A DNA stretch of 64,000 nt from an uncultured Coriobacteriaceae bacterium (GTDB lineage: Bacteria; Actinomycetota; Coriobacteriia; Coriobacteriales; Atopobiaceae): contig CADAAU010000010.1 of the NCBI GenBank assembly GCA_902786015.1, positions 186,001 to 250,000 on the forward strand, in the 5' to 3' direction. The translations under genes were made by a program, and so were the position numbers. The first letter of the stretch is position 1. Each line of letters begins with the position of its first letter. This document shows, one piece after another, positions 1 to 9,284 of the stretch. A model generated the notes under the pieces. It saw nothing but the letters and a program-made list of their open reading frames with translations. It did no database searches and was not told the DNA's origin.

Positions 1-46
1 TTTTTGTGCGAGACTAAAGTCCACATCAAAAACGGCAGGAGGTCCC

Positions 47-1537
47 ATGCGAGAAGGCTTCGACAACGAACGCTACATTTCCATGCAGGCGGATCGTATT
101 CGGCGGCGAATTGGCCAATTTGGCGGAAAGCTCTACTTGGAGTTTGGCGGAAAGCTTTTTGATGACTATCACGCAAGTCGTGTGCTTCCGGGGTTTGCCC
201 CGGACTCAAAGGCACGTATGCTCAGCGAGCTGGCCGATGATGCGGAGGTGCTCGTGGCGGTCAACGCGGCCGATATCGAGGCAAACAAGCGACGCAGCGA
301 CATTGGCATAAGCTACGGCGAGGATGTCTTGCGTCTTATGGACCTGTTTCGGGGCATGGGTTTGTTGGCAAACAAGGTGGTCATCACGCGCTATACGGGC
401 CAACCGCATGCTGAGGCATACCAACGACGGTTGGAATCAATGGGTGTCGAGTGTTATCGGCATTATCCCATCGATGGGTATCCCTCAAACACTACCCTCA
501 TCGTAAGCGAAGAGGGGTTTGGCAAGAATGACTTCGTTCCCACGACGCGTCCGCTCGTGGTCGTAACCGCACCTGGCCCAGGATCTGGCAAGCTCGCCAC
601 CTGCCTGAGTCAGCTCTACCACGAGAACCAACATGGAGTTGAGGCGGGCTATGCGAAGTTCGAGACCTTCCCCGTGTGGAATCTTCCGCTCAAGCATCCC
701 GTAAACATCGCCTATGAGGCTGCCACAGCCGACTTGGATGACCGAAACATCATTGATCCCTTCCACCTTGAGGCCTACGGCGAGGTGTGTGTCAACTACA
801 ACCGTGATGTCGAGACATTTCCTGTCGTGCATGCGCTACTCGAAAAGATCCAGGGTGAGAGTCCCTACCAATCTCCTACCGACATGGGCGTCAATATGGT
901 GGGCAACTGCATCGTGGACGACAAAGTCTGCCAGGACGCAGCGACCCACGAGATAGTTCGTCGCCACTTTTGGACGGCGGTGCAGCTCGAGCGTACGGGA
1001 ATCGGCGCCGAGACCCTTGCAAAGATCGATCTGCTCATGAACAAGGCTGGCGTTACCGAGGATCTTTCTCCCTCTCGTGCGGCGGCCCTCCAAAAGGAGA
1101 AGGACTCTGGTGCTCCAGCGGCCGCTATGGAGCTTCCCGATGGCAGCATCGTAACGGGGAAGACGAGCGACCTTCTTGGTGCTGCCTCATCGTTGCTGCT
1201 CAACGCCCTCAAGCGCGTTGCGGGCATTGATCGCAAAACCTATATCGTGAGCGATGAGGCACTCGAGCCCATCTGTCGGCTCAAGACCGATCACTTGCGC
1301 AGCAAGAATCCCCGCCTGCATTCCGACGAGACCCTCATAGCGCTTTCCATGAGCTCGGTCGACAACCCCGATGCGGCGCGCGCCATTGCGGCTGCAGAGG
1401 AGCTGCGCGGCTGTGATGCCTACTTCACGGTCATCATTTCGCCCACCGACGAGAAGCTCTATCGGAGTCTGGGCATCAACGTATGTTGCGAACCCAAATA
1501 CGAAAGCTCTGCGTACTATCACCGTTCGAGCGTATAA
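47..1537 (+). CDS. DUF1846 (UPF0371) family protein
   Basis: A 496-residue cytosolic protein with no signal peptide or membrane segment. Length and sequence fit the DUF1846 family, which is about 490-500 residues and whose reaction is not established. Features I recognise are the N-terminal RIGQFGGKLYLEFGGKLFDD stretch, the GPGSGKLATCLSQLYHE segment (a glycine-rich P-loop-like turn near residue 180) and the DMGVNMVGNCI block near residue 280. The ATG at 47 follows a strong AGGAGG site at a normal distance, which fixes the start. It lies 16 bp upstream of nikR on the same strand and is probably co-transcribed. Family assignment is firm; cellular function is unknown. Confidence 0.9.
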   Translation: MREGFDNERYISMQADRIRRRIGQFGGKLYLEFGGKLFDDYHASRVLPGFAPDSKARMLSELADDAEVLVAVNAADIEANKRRSDIGISYGEDVLRLMDLFRGMGLLANKVVITRYTGQPHAEAYQRRLESMGVECYRHYPIDGYPSNTTLIVSEEGFGKNDFVPTTRPLVVVTAPGPGSGKLATCLSQLYHENQHGVEAGYAKFETFPVWNLPLKHPVNIAYEAATADLDDRNIIDPFHLEAYGEVCVNYNRDVETFPVVHALLEKIQGESPYQSPTDMGVNMVGNCIVDDKVCQDAATHEIVRRHFWTAVQLERTGIGAETLAKIDLLMNKAGVTEDLSPSRAAALQKEKDSGAPAAAMELPDGSIVTGKTSDLLGAASSLLLNALKRVAGIDRKTYIVSDEALEPICRLKTDHLRSKNPRLHSDETLIALSMSSVDNPDAARAIAAAEELRGCDAYFTVIISPTDEKLYRSLGINVCCEPKYESSAYYHRSSV

Positions 1538-1553
1538 GTCACGGGGGTTCTTG

Positions 1554-1970
1554 ATGGCAAGTGACTTGGTACGTTTCTCTGTGGCAATTCCCTCGACGCT
1601 CCTCGGCGAATTCGATGCCTTTGCAGCGCGGCGGGGCATTGCCGTAAATCGGTCGGAGGCAATTCGAGACCTGATGCGCGAGAAGCTTGCGGAAGACGAG
1701 CTCGACGAGCCAGACACAGAGGTGGTGGGCTCCATCACCATGGTGTACGACCACCACATGCCCGATTTGACCCACAAACTCGATGAGGTACAGCACGATC
1801 ATATTCCGTTGATCGTCTCGACGATGCACGTGCATCTTGACCATCACAACTGCCTAGAGATCCTAGCGGTGCGGGGGAGAAGTTCCGAGGTGCACGAACT
1901 TGCCGATTGCCTGCTGGGCATAAAGGGAGTACGTCACGGAAAGCTCGCCTGCACGGTCTTGCAAGGCTAA
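1554..1970 (+). CDS. nikR: Nickel-responsive regulator NikR
   Basis: A 138-residue ribbon-helix-helix repressor that senses Ni(II). The N-terminal strand-helix-helix (LVRFSVAIPSTLLGEFDAF) is the DNA-binding RHH fold, and the C-terminal half is the ACT-like metal-sensing domain. The nickel ligands can be aligned with the E. coli protein: His81, then His92, His94 and Cys100 in MHVHLDHHNCLEI, the H-x-H-x5-C signature. I chose the ATG at 1554 because the protein then begins right at the RHH and GGGGG lies just upstream; longer in-frame extensions run into the DUF1846 gene. No nickel transporter is nearby, so its targets lie elsewhere. Confidence 0.93.
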   Translation: MASDLVRFSVAIPSTLLGEFDAFAARRGIAVNRSEAIRDLMREKLAEDELDEPDTEVVGSITMVYDHHMPDLTHKLDEVQHDHIPLIVSTMHVHLDHHNCLEILAVRGRSSEVHELADCLLGIKGVRHGKLACTVLQG

Positions 1971-2025
1971 ACGTTGTGTGCGCGAGGGACGATACTAGCA
2001 GTTCTGCAACAGAGCGGGGACTGGG

Positions 2026-2085
2026 TTATGTGCCTGCGCGAGTTCCGCAGGCGAAGCCGAGGACTGTCCGAGCGCAGGTGCATAA
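2026..2085 (+). repeat. Dispersed hairpin repeat, copy R1
   Basis: Inverted repeat with 14-nt arms (2026-2039 and 2072-2085) around a 32-nt loop that begins GAGTTCCGCAGG and contains GAGGACTG. The arms pair fully if two G-U wobbles are allowed, which suggests RNA pairing. The same loop with different but self-complementary stems recurs near 22.0, 22.2 and 52.4 kb. This copy sits between the convergent ends of nikR and the hydrolase gene, where it could act as a transcript end structure. Confidence 0.75.
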
Positions 2086-2103
2086 TGGGTGCGTTGTGAG
2101 TGA

Positions 2104-3120
2104 TCAGTCCTCGGTGACTGCGTCCACGATGCGATCGATTGCACGCGTGGCTTCGGGTGTGGGATACAGAGGGAAGTTGTGATTGAGACCACGTCCCTCG
2201 ACGAGCTGAGCATGTGTGCCCGTGGCATGAATCCGATCGAAGAGCAGCCGGGCATCAGGATAAAGTAGCTCGCGCGTTCCAACGAACATGAGGACGTTGC
2301 GCAGCATGCGCACGTCGCCATTGACGGGACTCAGACGGGGGTCATGGGGATCGAGTCCATGTGCCCAGAGCGAGCCGACCTTCCGCATGCCATAGGCTGC
2401 AAGCAGTGGATCGACGTTCTCGTAATCATACACGCTGGGGTTCTCGAGTGTGATGTCTGCCCATGGAGAGACAAGAATCAGGTGGGAGGGCTGGTCCATG
2501 CCGAGCTCTGGGAGTTGCTGTGCCAGACCGATGGCGAGCGTCGCACCAGCGTCGTCTCCCATGAGCGTGACGTTGCGGGCGCCGTATTCTTCGGCTACGG
2601 TGCGATAGAGGCTGCAGATGCGTTCGTATGCCTCTTCGTGGTTGTGAACTGGTGCCAGTGGGTACACTGGGAAGAAAATCTCGGCACGCGTGCGACGTGC
2701 GATAGTGTCGAGGAACTTCCAGTGATATAGGGATGGTTGCTTGAGATACTGCCCACCATGCAGGTAAATGACCGCCCTGTCGTTACGGTCGCGACGGTTG
2801 AGCAGGAAGGTGTGCATACCGTCGATATCAAGTGACTCAACCGAAACCTTAAAGGGCAGGTGTTCCGGCGCGTCGATAGCTCGCTCATTCTTTGTGGCTT
2901 GCTCTAGCAGGTAATTGTCGAAAGCGATTGGGTCTGCTAATCGTTTGCGGTTTCCTGTGAGCCTAAAGTAAATCTCCGAGGCGGTGCTCATGTTCGAGCG
3001 ATGATAAATGCCGTGTGAGACGGCCGAGAAACCTGCAATGCCCACAATCGGCACGGAAGCGGCGATCGCGCCGGCTGCGATGAGTGCCTTGTTTGCGGAT
3101 GCAAGACGAATGCGAGCCAT
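2104..3120 (-). CDS. HSL-family alpha/beta hydrolase, nucleophile replaced (GDDAG)
   Basis: A 338-residue alpha/beta-hydrolase-fold protein of the hormone-sensitive-lipase group. The oxyanion HGG motif is at 121-123 (IYLHGGQYL), and a late Asp (ELLYPDARL) and His (GLNHNFPLY) are in the usual places. The nucleophile elbow normally GDSAG reads GDDAG (188-192), and the DNA gives GGA GAC GAC GCT GGT, so the catalytic Ser is Asp. The N-terminus has a hydrophobic stretch (about 11-33) that may be a membrane anchor. AAAGGAG precedes the ATG. It could be a non-esterase hydrolase or a catalytically dead binding protein; neither is shown. It is convergent with nikR. Confidence 0.85.
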   Translation of the reverse strand: MARIRLASANKALIAAGAIAASVPIVGIAGFSAVSHGIYHRSNMSTASEIYFRLTGNRKRLADPIAFDNYLLEQATKNERAIDAPEHLPFKVSVESLDIDGMHTFLLNRRDRNDRAVIYLHGGQYLKQPSLYHWKFLDTIARRTRAEIFFPVYPLAPVHNHEEAYERICSLYRTVAEEYGARNVTLMGDDAGATLAIGLAQQLPELGMDQPSHLILVSPWADITLENPSVYDYENVDPLLAAYGMRKVGSLWAHGLDPHDPRLSPVNGDVRMLRNVLMFVGTRELLYPDARLLFDRIHATGTHAQLVEGRGLNHNFPLYPTPEATRAIDRIVDAVTED

Positions 3121-3250
3121 GAGAATCTCCTTTGGTCGTGTGACATGCTATAGCGTAGCAAACTTGGACCCATCAAAGTAGCGAGTGGCGCAAACAAACT
3201 GGTTTAAACGTGCTAAAGTCTTTGTGCTACCTATGAGGAGGAGAGACTTT

Positions 3251-4654
3251 ATGGATAGGACAAGAATCGCGCGTCTCTTTGCGGACGCGGAAACGCTGGG
3301 CGGAACGCAGGTCGTGGTCGCGGGATGGCTCAGGTCGGTGCGCGACATGGGGCAGGTGGCTTTTGTTACCATCAATGACGGAAGCTGCTTTAAGGATTTG
3401 CAGGTCGTGCTGTCTCGTGATGTATACGCCGACTACGAGCAGACCTGCGCCCTTCCTCTCGGAACGGCCGTGGTGGTAAATGGCGAGCTGGTACTCACGC
3501 CCCAGGCAAAGCAGCCCTTTGAGCTCAAGGCCTCGCACGTTGATGTGGAAGGAACATCCGCTGCCGACTATCCCCTGCAAAAGAAGCGTACCTCCAAGGA
3601 GTTCCTGCGCACTCAGCAGCACTTGCGTCCACGGACGAACCTATTCCGAGCCGTGTTCCGCGTGCGTTCCGTCGCCGCTTATGCGATTCATCGTTTCTTC
3701 CAGGAGCGCGGATTCGTGTATGTCAACACGCCCATCATCACGACCTCGGATGCCGAGGGTGCAGGTGAGATGTTTAGGGTGACCACACTCGACATCGACA
3801 ATCCTCCGCGCACCGCACAAGGCGAGGTGGATTTCTCAAAGGATTTCTTTGGCCATGCCGCAAGTCTTACGGTGTCGGGTCAGTTGCAGGGGGAGAGTTT
3901 TGCCCTGGCCTTTGGCGACATCTACACCTTTGGTCCGACGTTCCGTGCCGAGAACTCGAACACGCGTCGCCATGCTGCGGAGTTCTGGATGGTGGAGCCC
4001 GAGATTGCCTTTGCCGATCTCAACGACGATATGGACCTCGCCGAGGACATGCTCAAGTACGTGCTCAAGTATGTGATGGAGACGTGCCCCGACGAGATAG
4101 ATCTCTTTAATCGCTTCGTGGACAAGGGTCTGAAGACTCGTCTGGAGCACGTGGCAAATTCCGACTTCGCGCGCGTGACCTATACCGAGGCGATACAGAT
4201 TCTGGAGCAGGCGACCAAAAAGGGGACGAAGTTCGACTATCCCGTGAGTTGGGGATGCGACCTGCAAACGGAGCACGAGCGTTATCTCACCGAGAAGCAC
4301 TTTGGTGCTCCCGTGTTCGTTACCGACTATCCCGCAAAGATAAAGGCGTTCTACATGCGCATGAACGATGACGGACAGACCGTTGCCGCATGCGACTGCC
4401 TCGTGCCGGGCATTGGCGAGATTATTGGCGGGTCGCAACGTGAAGAAAGGCTCGACGTGCTCGAGGCGCGCATCTCGGAGCTAGGAATGGATCCCACTCA
4501 GTACAAGCACTACCTAGACCTGCGCAAATACGGCGGCTGCAACCATGCCGGCTTTGGGCTGGGCTTCGAGCGTCTGGTAATGTATCTTACCGGAATGGAC
4601 AACATCCGAGACGTATTGCCTCATCCGCGTACCGTGGGTAACGCCGAGTTCTAA
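3251..4654 (+). CDS. asnS: Asparaginyl-tRNA synthetase
   Basis: A 467-residue class IIb aminoacyl-tRNA synthetase that charges tRNA-Asn. The N-terminal OB-fold anticodon-binding domain ([20 protein letters not shown]) is followed by the catalytic core with motif 2 ([19 protein letters not shown]) and motif 3 ([16 protein letters not shown]), ending in the typical [10 protein letters not shown]. The Asn-type family end, rather than an Asp-type insertion, separates it from AspRS. I chose the ATG at 3251, which follows GAGGAGGAG; a longer in-frame extension to 3185 adds 22 residues foreign to the family. The 130-bp leader holds no recognisable T-box. It is monocistronic by context. Confidence 0.96.
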   Translation: MDRTRIARLFADAETLGGTQVVVAGWLRSVRDMGQVAFVTINDGSCFKDLQVVLSRDVYADYEQTCALPLGTAVVVNGELVLTPQAKQPFELKASHVDVEGTSAADYPLQKKRTSKEFLRTQQHLRPRTNLFRAVFRVRSVAAYAIHRFFQERGFVYVNTPIITTSDAEGAGEMFRVTTLDIDNPPRTAQGEVDFSKDFFGHAASLTVSGQLQGESFALAFGDIYTFGPTFRAENSNTRRHAAEFWMVEPEIAFADLNDDMDLAEDMLKYVLKYVMETCPDEIDLFNRFVDKGLKTRLEHVANSDFARVTYTEAIQILEQATKKGTKFDYPVSWGCDLQTEHERYLTEKHFGAPVFVTDYPAKIKAFYMRMNDDGQTVAACDCLVPGIGEIIGGSQREERLDVLEARISELGMDPTQYKHYLDLRKYGGCNHAGFGLGFERLVMYLTGMDNIRDVLPHPRTVGNAEF

Positions 4655-4989
4655 TACTTCGACTGAGTCCTTGCCCTCGTTCTGTAACCGGAACAAGGGC
4701 GGGACTGTCTGAGCGGGACCTGAGTTTATGAATGCTCGAGCAACTGTTGAACGAGCGCAAGAAATCGAAGCGGTGCATACTCTCTGCCTCTGTTTCGTTG
4801 AGGACTATACTCCAGTTTTACTGTTATATTATAACTAAAGAAATATTATGAGCAGTTTTAAGGTTATGTAGATGCTTTCTGTCGTTCGTGTTGAGAAGCC
4901 GTGAGGGCCCTTGCAAGGCATTTTTGTAAAAACAAGAATACTTGTTAACCGAATTTCGCGTCTTGTGGCGCGAACAGAAGGAGGCTAGC
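4655..4989. other. AT-rich intergenic region with a short hairpin
   Basis: No gene is visible here. At about 4673-4699 a 10-bp stem with one mismatch (GCCCTCGTTC pairing with GGAACAAGGGC) follows asnS but has no T-run. It is followed by GGGACTGTCTGAGC, which resembles the 3' half of the dispersed hairpin family and may be a decayed copy. The stretch around 4815-4860 is very AT-rich (TTATATTATAAC) and probably holds the promoter of the NlpC/P60 gene; I could not define a convincing -35/-10 pair. Confidence 0.45.
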
Positions 4990-6393
4990 ATGAACGGACG
5001 AATTAGAAATGGCGTCATTTCGGCGGCGGTTGCTGCTACGATGATTGCCGGCGGCGTTCCGGGAGTTGCGTTTGCGGATGAGTCGGCTGGTTCTTTGCAG
5101 ACACGCTTGCAGAGTGCTCGTGCGCGGTTTGACGAGCTGGCTTTGGCTGCTGCAGAGGTGGGCGAGTCGCTCAACGATACGCGTTACGAGTTGGACCAGA
5201 CTCGACAGGGCATTGACACCCTCAACAAGAAGGTGGAGGTGACCCAGGGAGTTCTTGATGATGCGCGTGAGACTTTGGCCGGTCGCGTGCGTGCGAACTA
5301 CCGCTCTGGTGCTCGCTCGCTCGTGGACATGGTTATGGGATGTTCCACGCTTGAGGAACTTGAAAACGCAATATATTACGCAGACAAGGTTGCCGAGCAG
5401 GATGCGAATGCCATTGATGCAGTAAAAACCGCAGAGTCGCAACTGCAGGAACAAAAGGGCGATCTGGAGAACCTCGAACGCGAACAAGTCGATCTTGTGG
5501 CACAGCAGGAGCAGGTTGCTGCCGAGTTGGAAGAGAGCCAGCGGGCGCAGGCTGACTACATCAACAGCTTGGATGCGCAGCTGCGCGATGAGCTCGCGAA
5601 GCAGCGTGCGGCAGAGATGGAAGCCCAGAAGCAGATGGCGGCACAGGCCCTTGCCGCTCAGCAGAACCCTGTCCCACAGGCATCGGGTCAAGCCCCGCAG
5701 GCATCGGGTCAGACACAGGGCGAGCAGCCGAAGGCGTCGGGCGATTCCCAGACCGCACCGTCGTCTGATGCAAAGCCGCAGGAGCAGAAGAATCAGGACG
5801 TTGTACCCGCCAATACGCCAAGCGTCGAGAAGAGCGAGACTTCCGATACCCCTGCCACTTCGGCGACCGTCGAGAATCACATCGTGACCCCGGCTCCAAC
5901 TGCGTCCGAGAACGAGACCCCGGCCCCAGCCCCAGCTCCAGCGGAAACTGAGCCTGTCGCTGACGTTTCGAACGAGACTGCCGACTCGGCAAACACTTCG
6001 AGCGAGAATACGGCATCCACGAGCACGAGCGACGACACACGCGCTGCCATTTTGGCCGCTGCTTACTCGCAACTTGGCGTTCCCTACGTATACGGCGCTG
6101 AGTCGCCTGGCGAAGCACTGGACTGTTCTGGTTTCACGCAGTATTGCTACTCGCAGGCGGGCATCGACATCCCGCATTCCTCTGTCGGCCAGGCCGGCAT
6201 GGCGTCGACCTGCGACTTGGATAGCCTGCAGGCAGGTGACCTCGTATTCTGGGAAGGCACGGCAAATGGCAGTGCCTCGGGAAGCCACGTGGCGATCTAC
6301 CTCGGTGACGGCCAGATTATCCACGCAAACGGTACCGAAGTCGCAGTTGGCACCCTTTCCAACACATGGACCTCGTGCGGAAGCATTTCGTAG
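4990..6393 (+). CDS. Secreted coiled-coil NlpC/P60 peptidoglycan hydrolase
   Basis: A 467-residue secreted protein likely to cut peptide stems of peptidoglycan. Residues 1-29 are a Sec signal peptide ending in VAFA. Residues about 33-225 form a long coiled coil rich in Gln/Glu/Ala, as in PcsB/RipA-type hydrolases that are held in check by cell-division partners. A Pro/Ala/Ser/Gln-rich linker follows (repeats of PQASGQ and APAPAP, about 226-345), then an NlpC/P60 domain with catalytic Cys in ALDCSGFTQYCY, His in GSHVAIYLGDG and a third polar residue in IIHANG. The ATG at 4990 has AAGGAGG upstream. A strong terminator follows, so it is probably a single-gene unit. Confidence 0.93.
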   Translation: MNGRIRNGVISAAVAATMIAGGVPGVAFADESAGSLQTRLQSARARFDELALAAAEVGESLNDTRYELDQTRQGIDTLNKKVEVTQGVLDDARETLAGRVRANYRSGARSLVDMVMGCSTLEELENAIYYADKVAEQDANAIDAVKTAESQLQEQKGDLENLEREQVDLVAQQEQVAAELEESQRAQADYINSLDAQLRDELAKQRAAEMEAQKQMAAQALAAQQNPVPQASGQAPQASGQTQGEQPKASGDSQTAPSSDAKPQEQKNQDVVPANTPSVEKSETSDTPATSATVENHIVTPAPTASENETPAPAPAPAETEPVADVSNETADSANTSSENTASTSTSDDTRAAILAAAYSQLGVPYVYGAESPGEALDCSGFTQYCYSQAGIDIPHSSVGQAGMASTCDLDSLQAGDLVFWEGTANGSASGSHVAIYLGDGQIIHANGTEVAVGTLSNTWTSCGSIS

Positions 6394-6421
6394 CTCACAG
6401 CTTTGTGCCCACGCAAGGTAT

Positions 6422-6460
6422 AAGCGCCCGCGTTGCAATTGTGCAACGCGGGCGCTTTTC
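6422..6460 (+). terminator. Intrinsic terminator of the NlpC/P60 gene
   Basis: Perfect 16-bp stem (6422-6437 with 6442-6457), loop ATTG, followed by TTTTC and a further T-rich run at 6468-6477. It lies 28 bp after the stop codon of the upstream gene. Confidence 0.92.
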
Positions 6461-6569
6461 TTCGCTTGTTTTTTTCTTGGTTCATCTAAGTGGTGAATTG
6501 GGGTACTCTCCCTGCATGGTTATCTTGGATGTCACGCATGTGGCAAGGAACGGAGGCGGTGTGCATTCG

Positions 6570-7511
6570 CTATTCGTCGGTTCCTAAGGGCAAGCTCATT
6601 TGTCTGACGACCCAAGACTTTTGGGGAACGTCATGTATTCTGTCGCCATCCCTGTAGTTGCCAATGAGGAACGGCGACTCAGAATCATGCGAGCTGCTCA
6701 TCTCAAGAACACGTGAGGGATTGGTGTTGGCATAGCAGTATTTACATAGGTGCTTGCAGGTGTTGTAGGCTCCGATGTCACAAGAAAGGTAGCAGGCGCA
6801 TTCGGCACGGGCACCCTTCCTCTTTGGTGCAACAAGCTGCTTTCCGATAGCCTTCTCATAATCGGCAATTCTCATGCAGCCACCACAGTCTGCGCCAAAG
6901 GCGGCGAGCTCGTCCCCCTCGGCACAGGGCTTGACGGTCATGCCATGGGAGGAAGCTATCTCAATGAGGTTTTTACCCAGTAGCAGACGCTGGTCCTTTG
7001 CGACAGCCTGTATTTCTGGGAAGTTGCGGCGGACCTTGGGGTAGAGATCGATGAAGCTGATAACGACCGTCTGTGTAAACCCATCCAATGCCGAGGCAAT
7101 TTGTTTGAAGGCATGGATGTGATAGTCCATTGAGTACGTATCTGTTAGAAGGATGGGGTCGTATCGCCATCCTATGGAGTTGACACCAATCATGCGGGAG
7201 AGCGTTCTGAAGTCATCAATAATGCGGTGCTTGTTTGGGACGTTTGGCTCGATATCGCGCCCGTAGGGGGTTATGGTAACGAACCAGTATTGACCGTAAT
7301 CCTCAAGCAGTCTCATATGCGAAAACATCGGTGCGGGATTCTTTGTGCAAAAGCCGATTGCGTCCACGACCTCAGGATCAATCCGATAACGGCTGACTTG
7401 GCTTGGGTCGTATGGATTTCGAACGCATACAAAGCCCGCCTTGAGTCTGTTTGCGAGCCACTGGGCATAGAAGGCCGGAATGTCTGTTCTTTGTCCCGTA
7501 TTGATAATCAT
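6570..7511 (-). CDS. DUF1848 family protein with Cys-rich C-terminus
   Basis: A 313-residue protein that begins MIINTGQRTDIPAFYAQW and continues KAGFVCVRNPYDPSQVSRY, the hallmark of DUF1848, a family of unknown activity. The C-terminal third carries closely spaced cysteines (ADCGGCMRI, ECACYLSCDIGAYNTCKHLC, KYCYANTN) that could hold an iron-sulfur cluster; the TKNPAP segment in the middle is also family-typical. The ATG at 7511 has only a weak ribosome site but matches the family N-terminus. It stands alone, divergent from the foldback element upstream. Confidence 0.88.
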   Translation of the reverse strand: MIINTGQRTDIPAFYAQWLANRLKAGFVCVRNPYDPSQVSRYRIDPEVVDAIGFCTKNPAPMFSHMRLLEDYGQYWFVTITPYGRDIEPNVPNKHRIIDDFRTLSRMIGVNSIGWRYDPILLTDTYSMDYHIHAFKQIASALDGFTQTVVISFIDLYPKVRRNFPEIQAVAKDQRLLLGKNLIEIASSHGMTVKPCAEGDELAAFGADCGGCMRIADYEKAIGKQLVAPKRKGARAECACYLSCDIGAYNTCKHLCKYCYANTNPSRVLEMSSSHDSESPFLIGNYRDGDRIHDVPQKSWVVRQMSLPLGTDE

Positions 7512-7627
7512 ATTGTGTTACCGTTCGATTATTTGATGTGTATCCGTCGAAGAACAGTTCTCTTTGTACTCCAAAGCGCGTTTTTGCTTAACAATAGCTT
7601 AAAACTCATTGAGGTTAAGACTCCGAT

Positions 7628-7784
7628 AGTGTACCCAAAATGTTGGGACAACTACAAAACCGCAGGAAACGTGAACCCAGAATGCAATTTGGGTACAGTG
7701 GCAATTTTACACACTGTACCCAAATTGCATTCGTGGTTATTGTTATATGGGCTTTTGTGGGAAATACTGCAATTTGTGTACACT
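7628..7784. repeat. 157-bp imperfect foldback element
   Basis: The two halves (7628-7700 and 7712-7784) are reverse complements over 73 nt with no length change and about 70 percent identity, around an 11-nt centre. The inner 21 bp are perfect (7680-7700 with 7712-7732). Each half is also a hairpin in itself, because GTACCCAAA at its outer edge pairs with TTTGGGTAC (or TTTGTGTAC) at its inner edge. No coding sequence is visible in the surrounding 7512-7849 gap. It may be a decayed MITE-like element or a structured RNA. Confidence 0.7.
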
Positions 7785-7849
7785 CACGCCCGAACAACCT
7801 TAAAACCATGGCTAAGGATGGCGGCATTACCCGCCAAGCCCTTGGAATA

Positions 7850-9139
7850 CTAGCCCAAATAGCGATGGAACTTCCTGATTTGGTTGGTGGTCGTCGCTTG
7901 TGACCACATGGTGTGCTCAAGGCTGTCGGCATCGTAATACAGGGGGTTGCGCGCCCACTTGGCGTGGTATGCGCCGAGCACGTAGTCACGGAGCTGCTTG
8001 TCCGCCGTGTGGCGCCAGACGACGGCCGAAGGAATGCAGGTGAAGCAGAACTCCTTGGGTTCGGGCGCGGCTGGCAGCGCGTTGCCAAGCACGACATCCT
8101 CGACGATGGGCTTTACAAAGGGCATTCCCGAAAGGCTCACGTAATAGGTGTTGCGTCCGGGCCTGGTGTTGACCTCAAAGAGATTGAACGAGCCGTCCCG
8201 TATGTCGAACTTGACGTCGAAGTTTGCATACCCCCTGTATCCCTCGGCTGCAATCATGGCGACGGAACGATCTACGAGCTCGCGCATAGCGGTACGTCGC
8301 TCCTCAAGTTGTGGGGAGCAGAATGCGTTGACGATGCAGACGGGGTTGCCGAGCGCCTGAGGGGAGTGATCCTGCAACACTACTTGGCCCAAAACACAAG
8401 TTGTAGCGACACCCCGTGCGTCGATGTAGGCAGTAAGGCTCAGGATGCTGTCATCGCCGCCCGGAATCATGTCTTGTACAAGGAGCTTGCGATCGTAGCT
8501 CGTGTGTTCGCGCAGGGTCGTATAGAGCTGCATGAGCTCCTCATGGCTTGCCGGCTCGTGGATCTTGCGCTTTCCCTCGAACTCCGCAAAATGCCACGCA
8601 GCTGAGTTGGATGGCTTGGCGATGCAGGGGAAATCGATGCCCTCCATGTCTCCGTCCCAGATCGGGGAGTCTTGCGAGCAATCGAGTTCGAGCGTTTTTG
8701 GATTCTTGAGGCCGTTCTTCTCGCAGAGGCGATGGAACGCATCCTTTTGGGTGAGCATATCCAAAAGATCAAAGTCGTTATAGGGTATGTAGAGACATTC
8801 CTCGAGCTTATCCTTGAATTGCGAGAGCGTGCGTGCGTACCAATCGCCACTTCCCAGTACGATTCCGCACAGACCCCTATCTTCCAGCTCGTGCCCAATT
8901 GCAAGCAACTGCTCCACGAGTACGTCATCTTTGTCGACACCCTCCACCATGCGGTAGTCGCAAAGCTTGCTCGACGAGACAATCTTTACATCTTGGGTGG
9001 TGAGGACGATGGGCTTGTTCTCCAGTGCGTATGTCTCGCTGAACGAGCGCACGTAGGAATAAACCAAAATGTCCGCACCCAAGACGATGGGGACAAGCTG
9101 TTTGCGTACTTGTTCTTGACTGGTCATATGGGCGGGCAT
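7850..9139 (-). CDS. ATP-grasp carboxylate-amine ligase (D-aspartate ligase-like)
   Basis: A 429-residue ATP-grasp enzyme that should join a carboxylate to an amine via an acyl phosphate. The pre-ATP-grasp domain (about 1-115) is followed by the ATP-binding lobe (IDFPCIAKPSNSAAW, LLVQDMIPGGDDSI) and the metal-binding end (NFDVKFDI, FNLFEVNTRPGRNTYY). Overall it resembles the Enterococcus D-aspartate ligase group, which adds D-Asp to Lys in peptidoglycan precursors; that substrate is inferred, not shown. I chose the ATG at 9139 because GGAGG stands just upstream; a 21-residue extension is possible. It is divergent from murJ, with a 145-bp shared promoter region, which fits a wall-precursor role. 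Confidence 0.82.
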   Translation of the reverse strand: MPAHMTSQEQVRKQLVPIVLGADILVYSYVRSFSETYALENKPIVLTTQDVKIVSSSKLCDYRMVEGVDKDDVLVEQLLAIGHELEDRGLCGIVLGSGDWYARTLSQFKDKLEECLYIPYNDFDLLDMLTQKDAFHRLCEKNGLKNPKTLELDCSQDSPIWDGDMEGIDFPCIAKPSNSAAWHFAEFEGKRKIHEPASHEELMQLYTTLREHTSYDRKLLVQDMIPGGDDSILSLTAYIDARGVATTCVLGQVVLQDHSPQALGNPVCIVNAFCSPQLEERRTAMRELVDRSVAMIAAEGYRGYANFDVKFDIRDGSFNLFEVNTRPGRNTYYVSLSGMPFVKPIVEDVVLGNALPAAPEPKEFCFTCIPSAVVWRHTADKQLRDYVLGAYHAKWARNPLYYDADSLEHTMWSQATTTNQIRKFHRYLG

Positions 9140-9284
9140 GTATACCTCCGTAGTTGCGGTGAAAAGACCGGCTCCCGTTGAATGAGGGCCAAAAAACATC
9201 ATCTAAGGGCGTATAGTATCCTAGTCCAATCAAGGGGCAAACTCAAACTACCCACATCACGAGTCGAAGCGCAATGGAGTATCC

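Noticed and set aside
3121..3250. T-box riboswitch before asnS
   Set aside because: The leader is only about 130 bp, with no T-box sequence or antiterminator stem.
4945..6438. Long minus-strand open frame (about 497 codons) opposite the NlpC/P60 gene
   Set aside because: It is the antisense shadow of a biased-codon repeat-rich gene; composition is Arg/Leu/Cys-rich and no domain is present, while the + strand has signal peptide and catalytic motifs.
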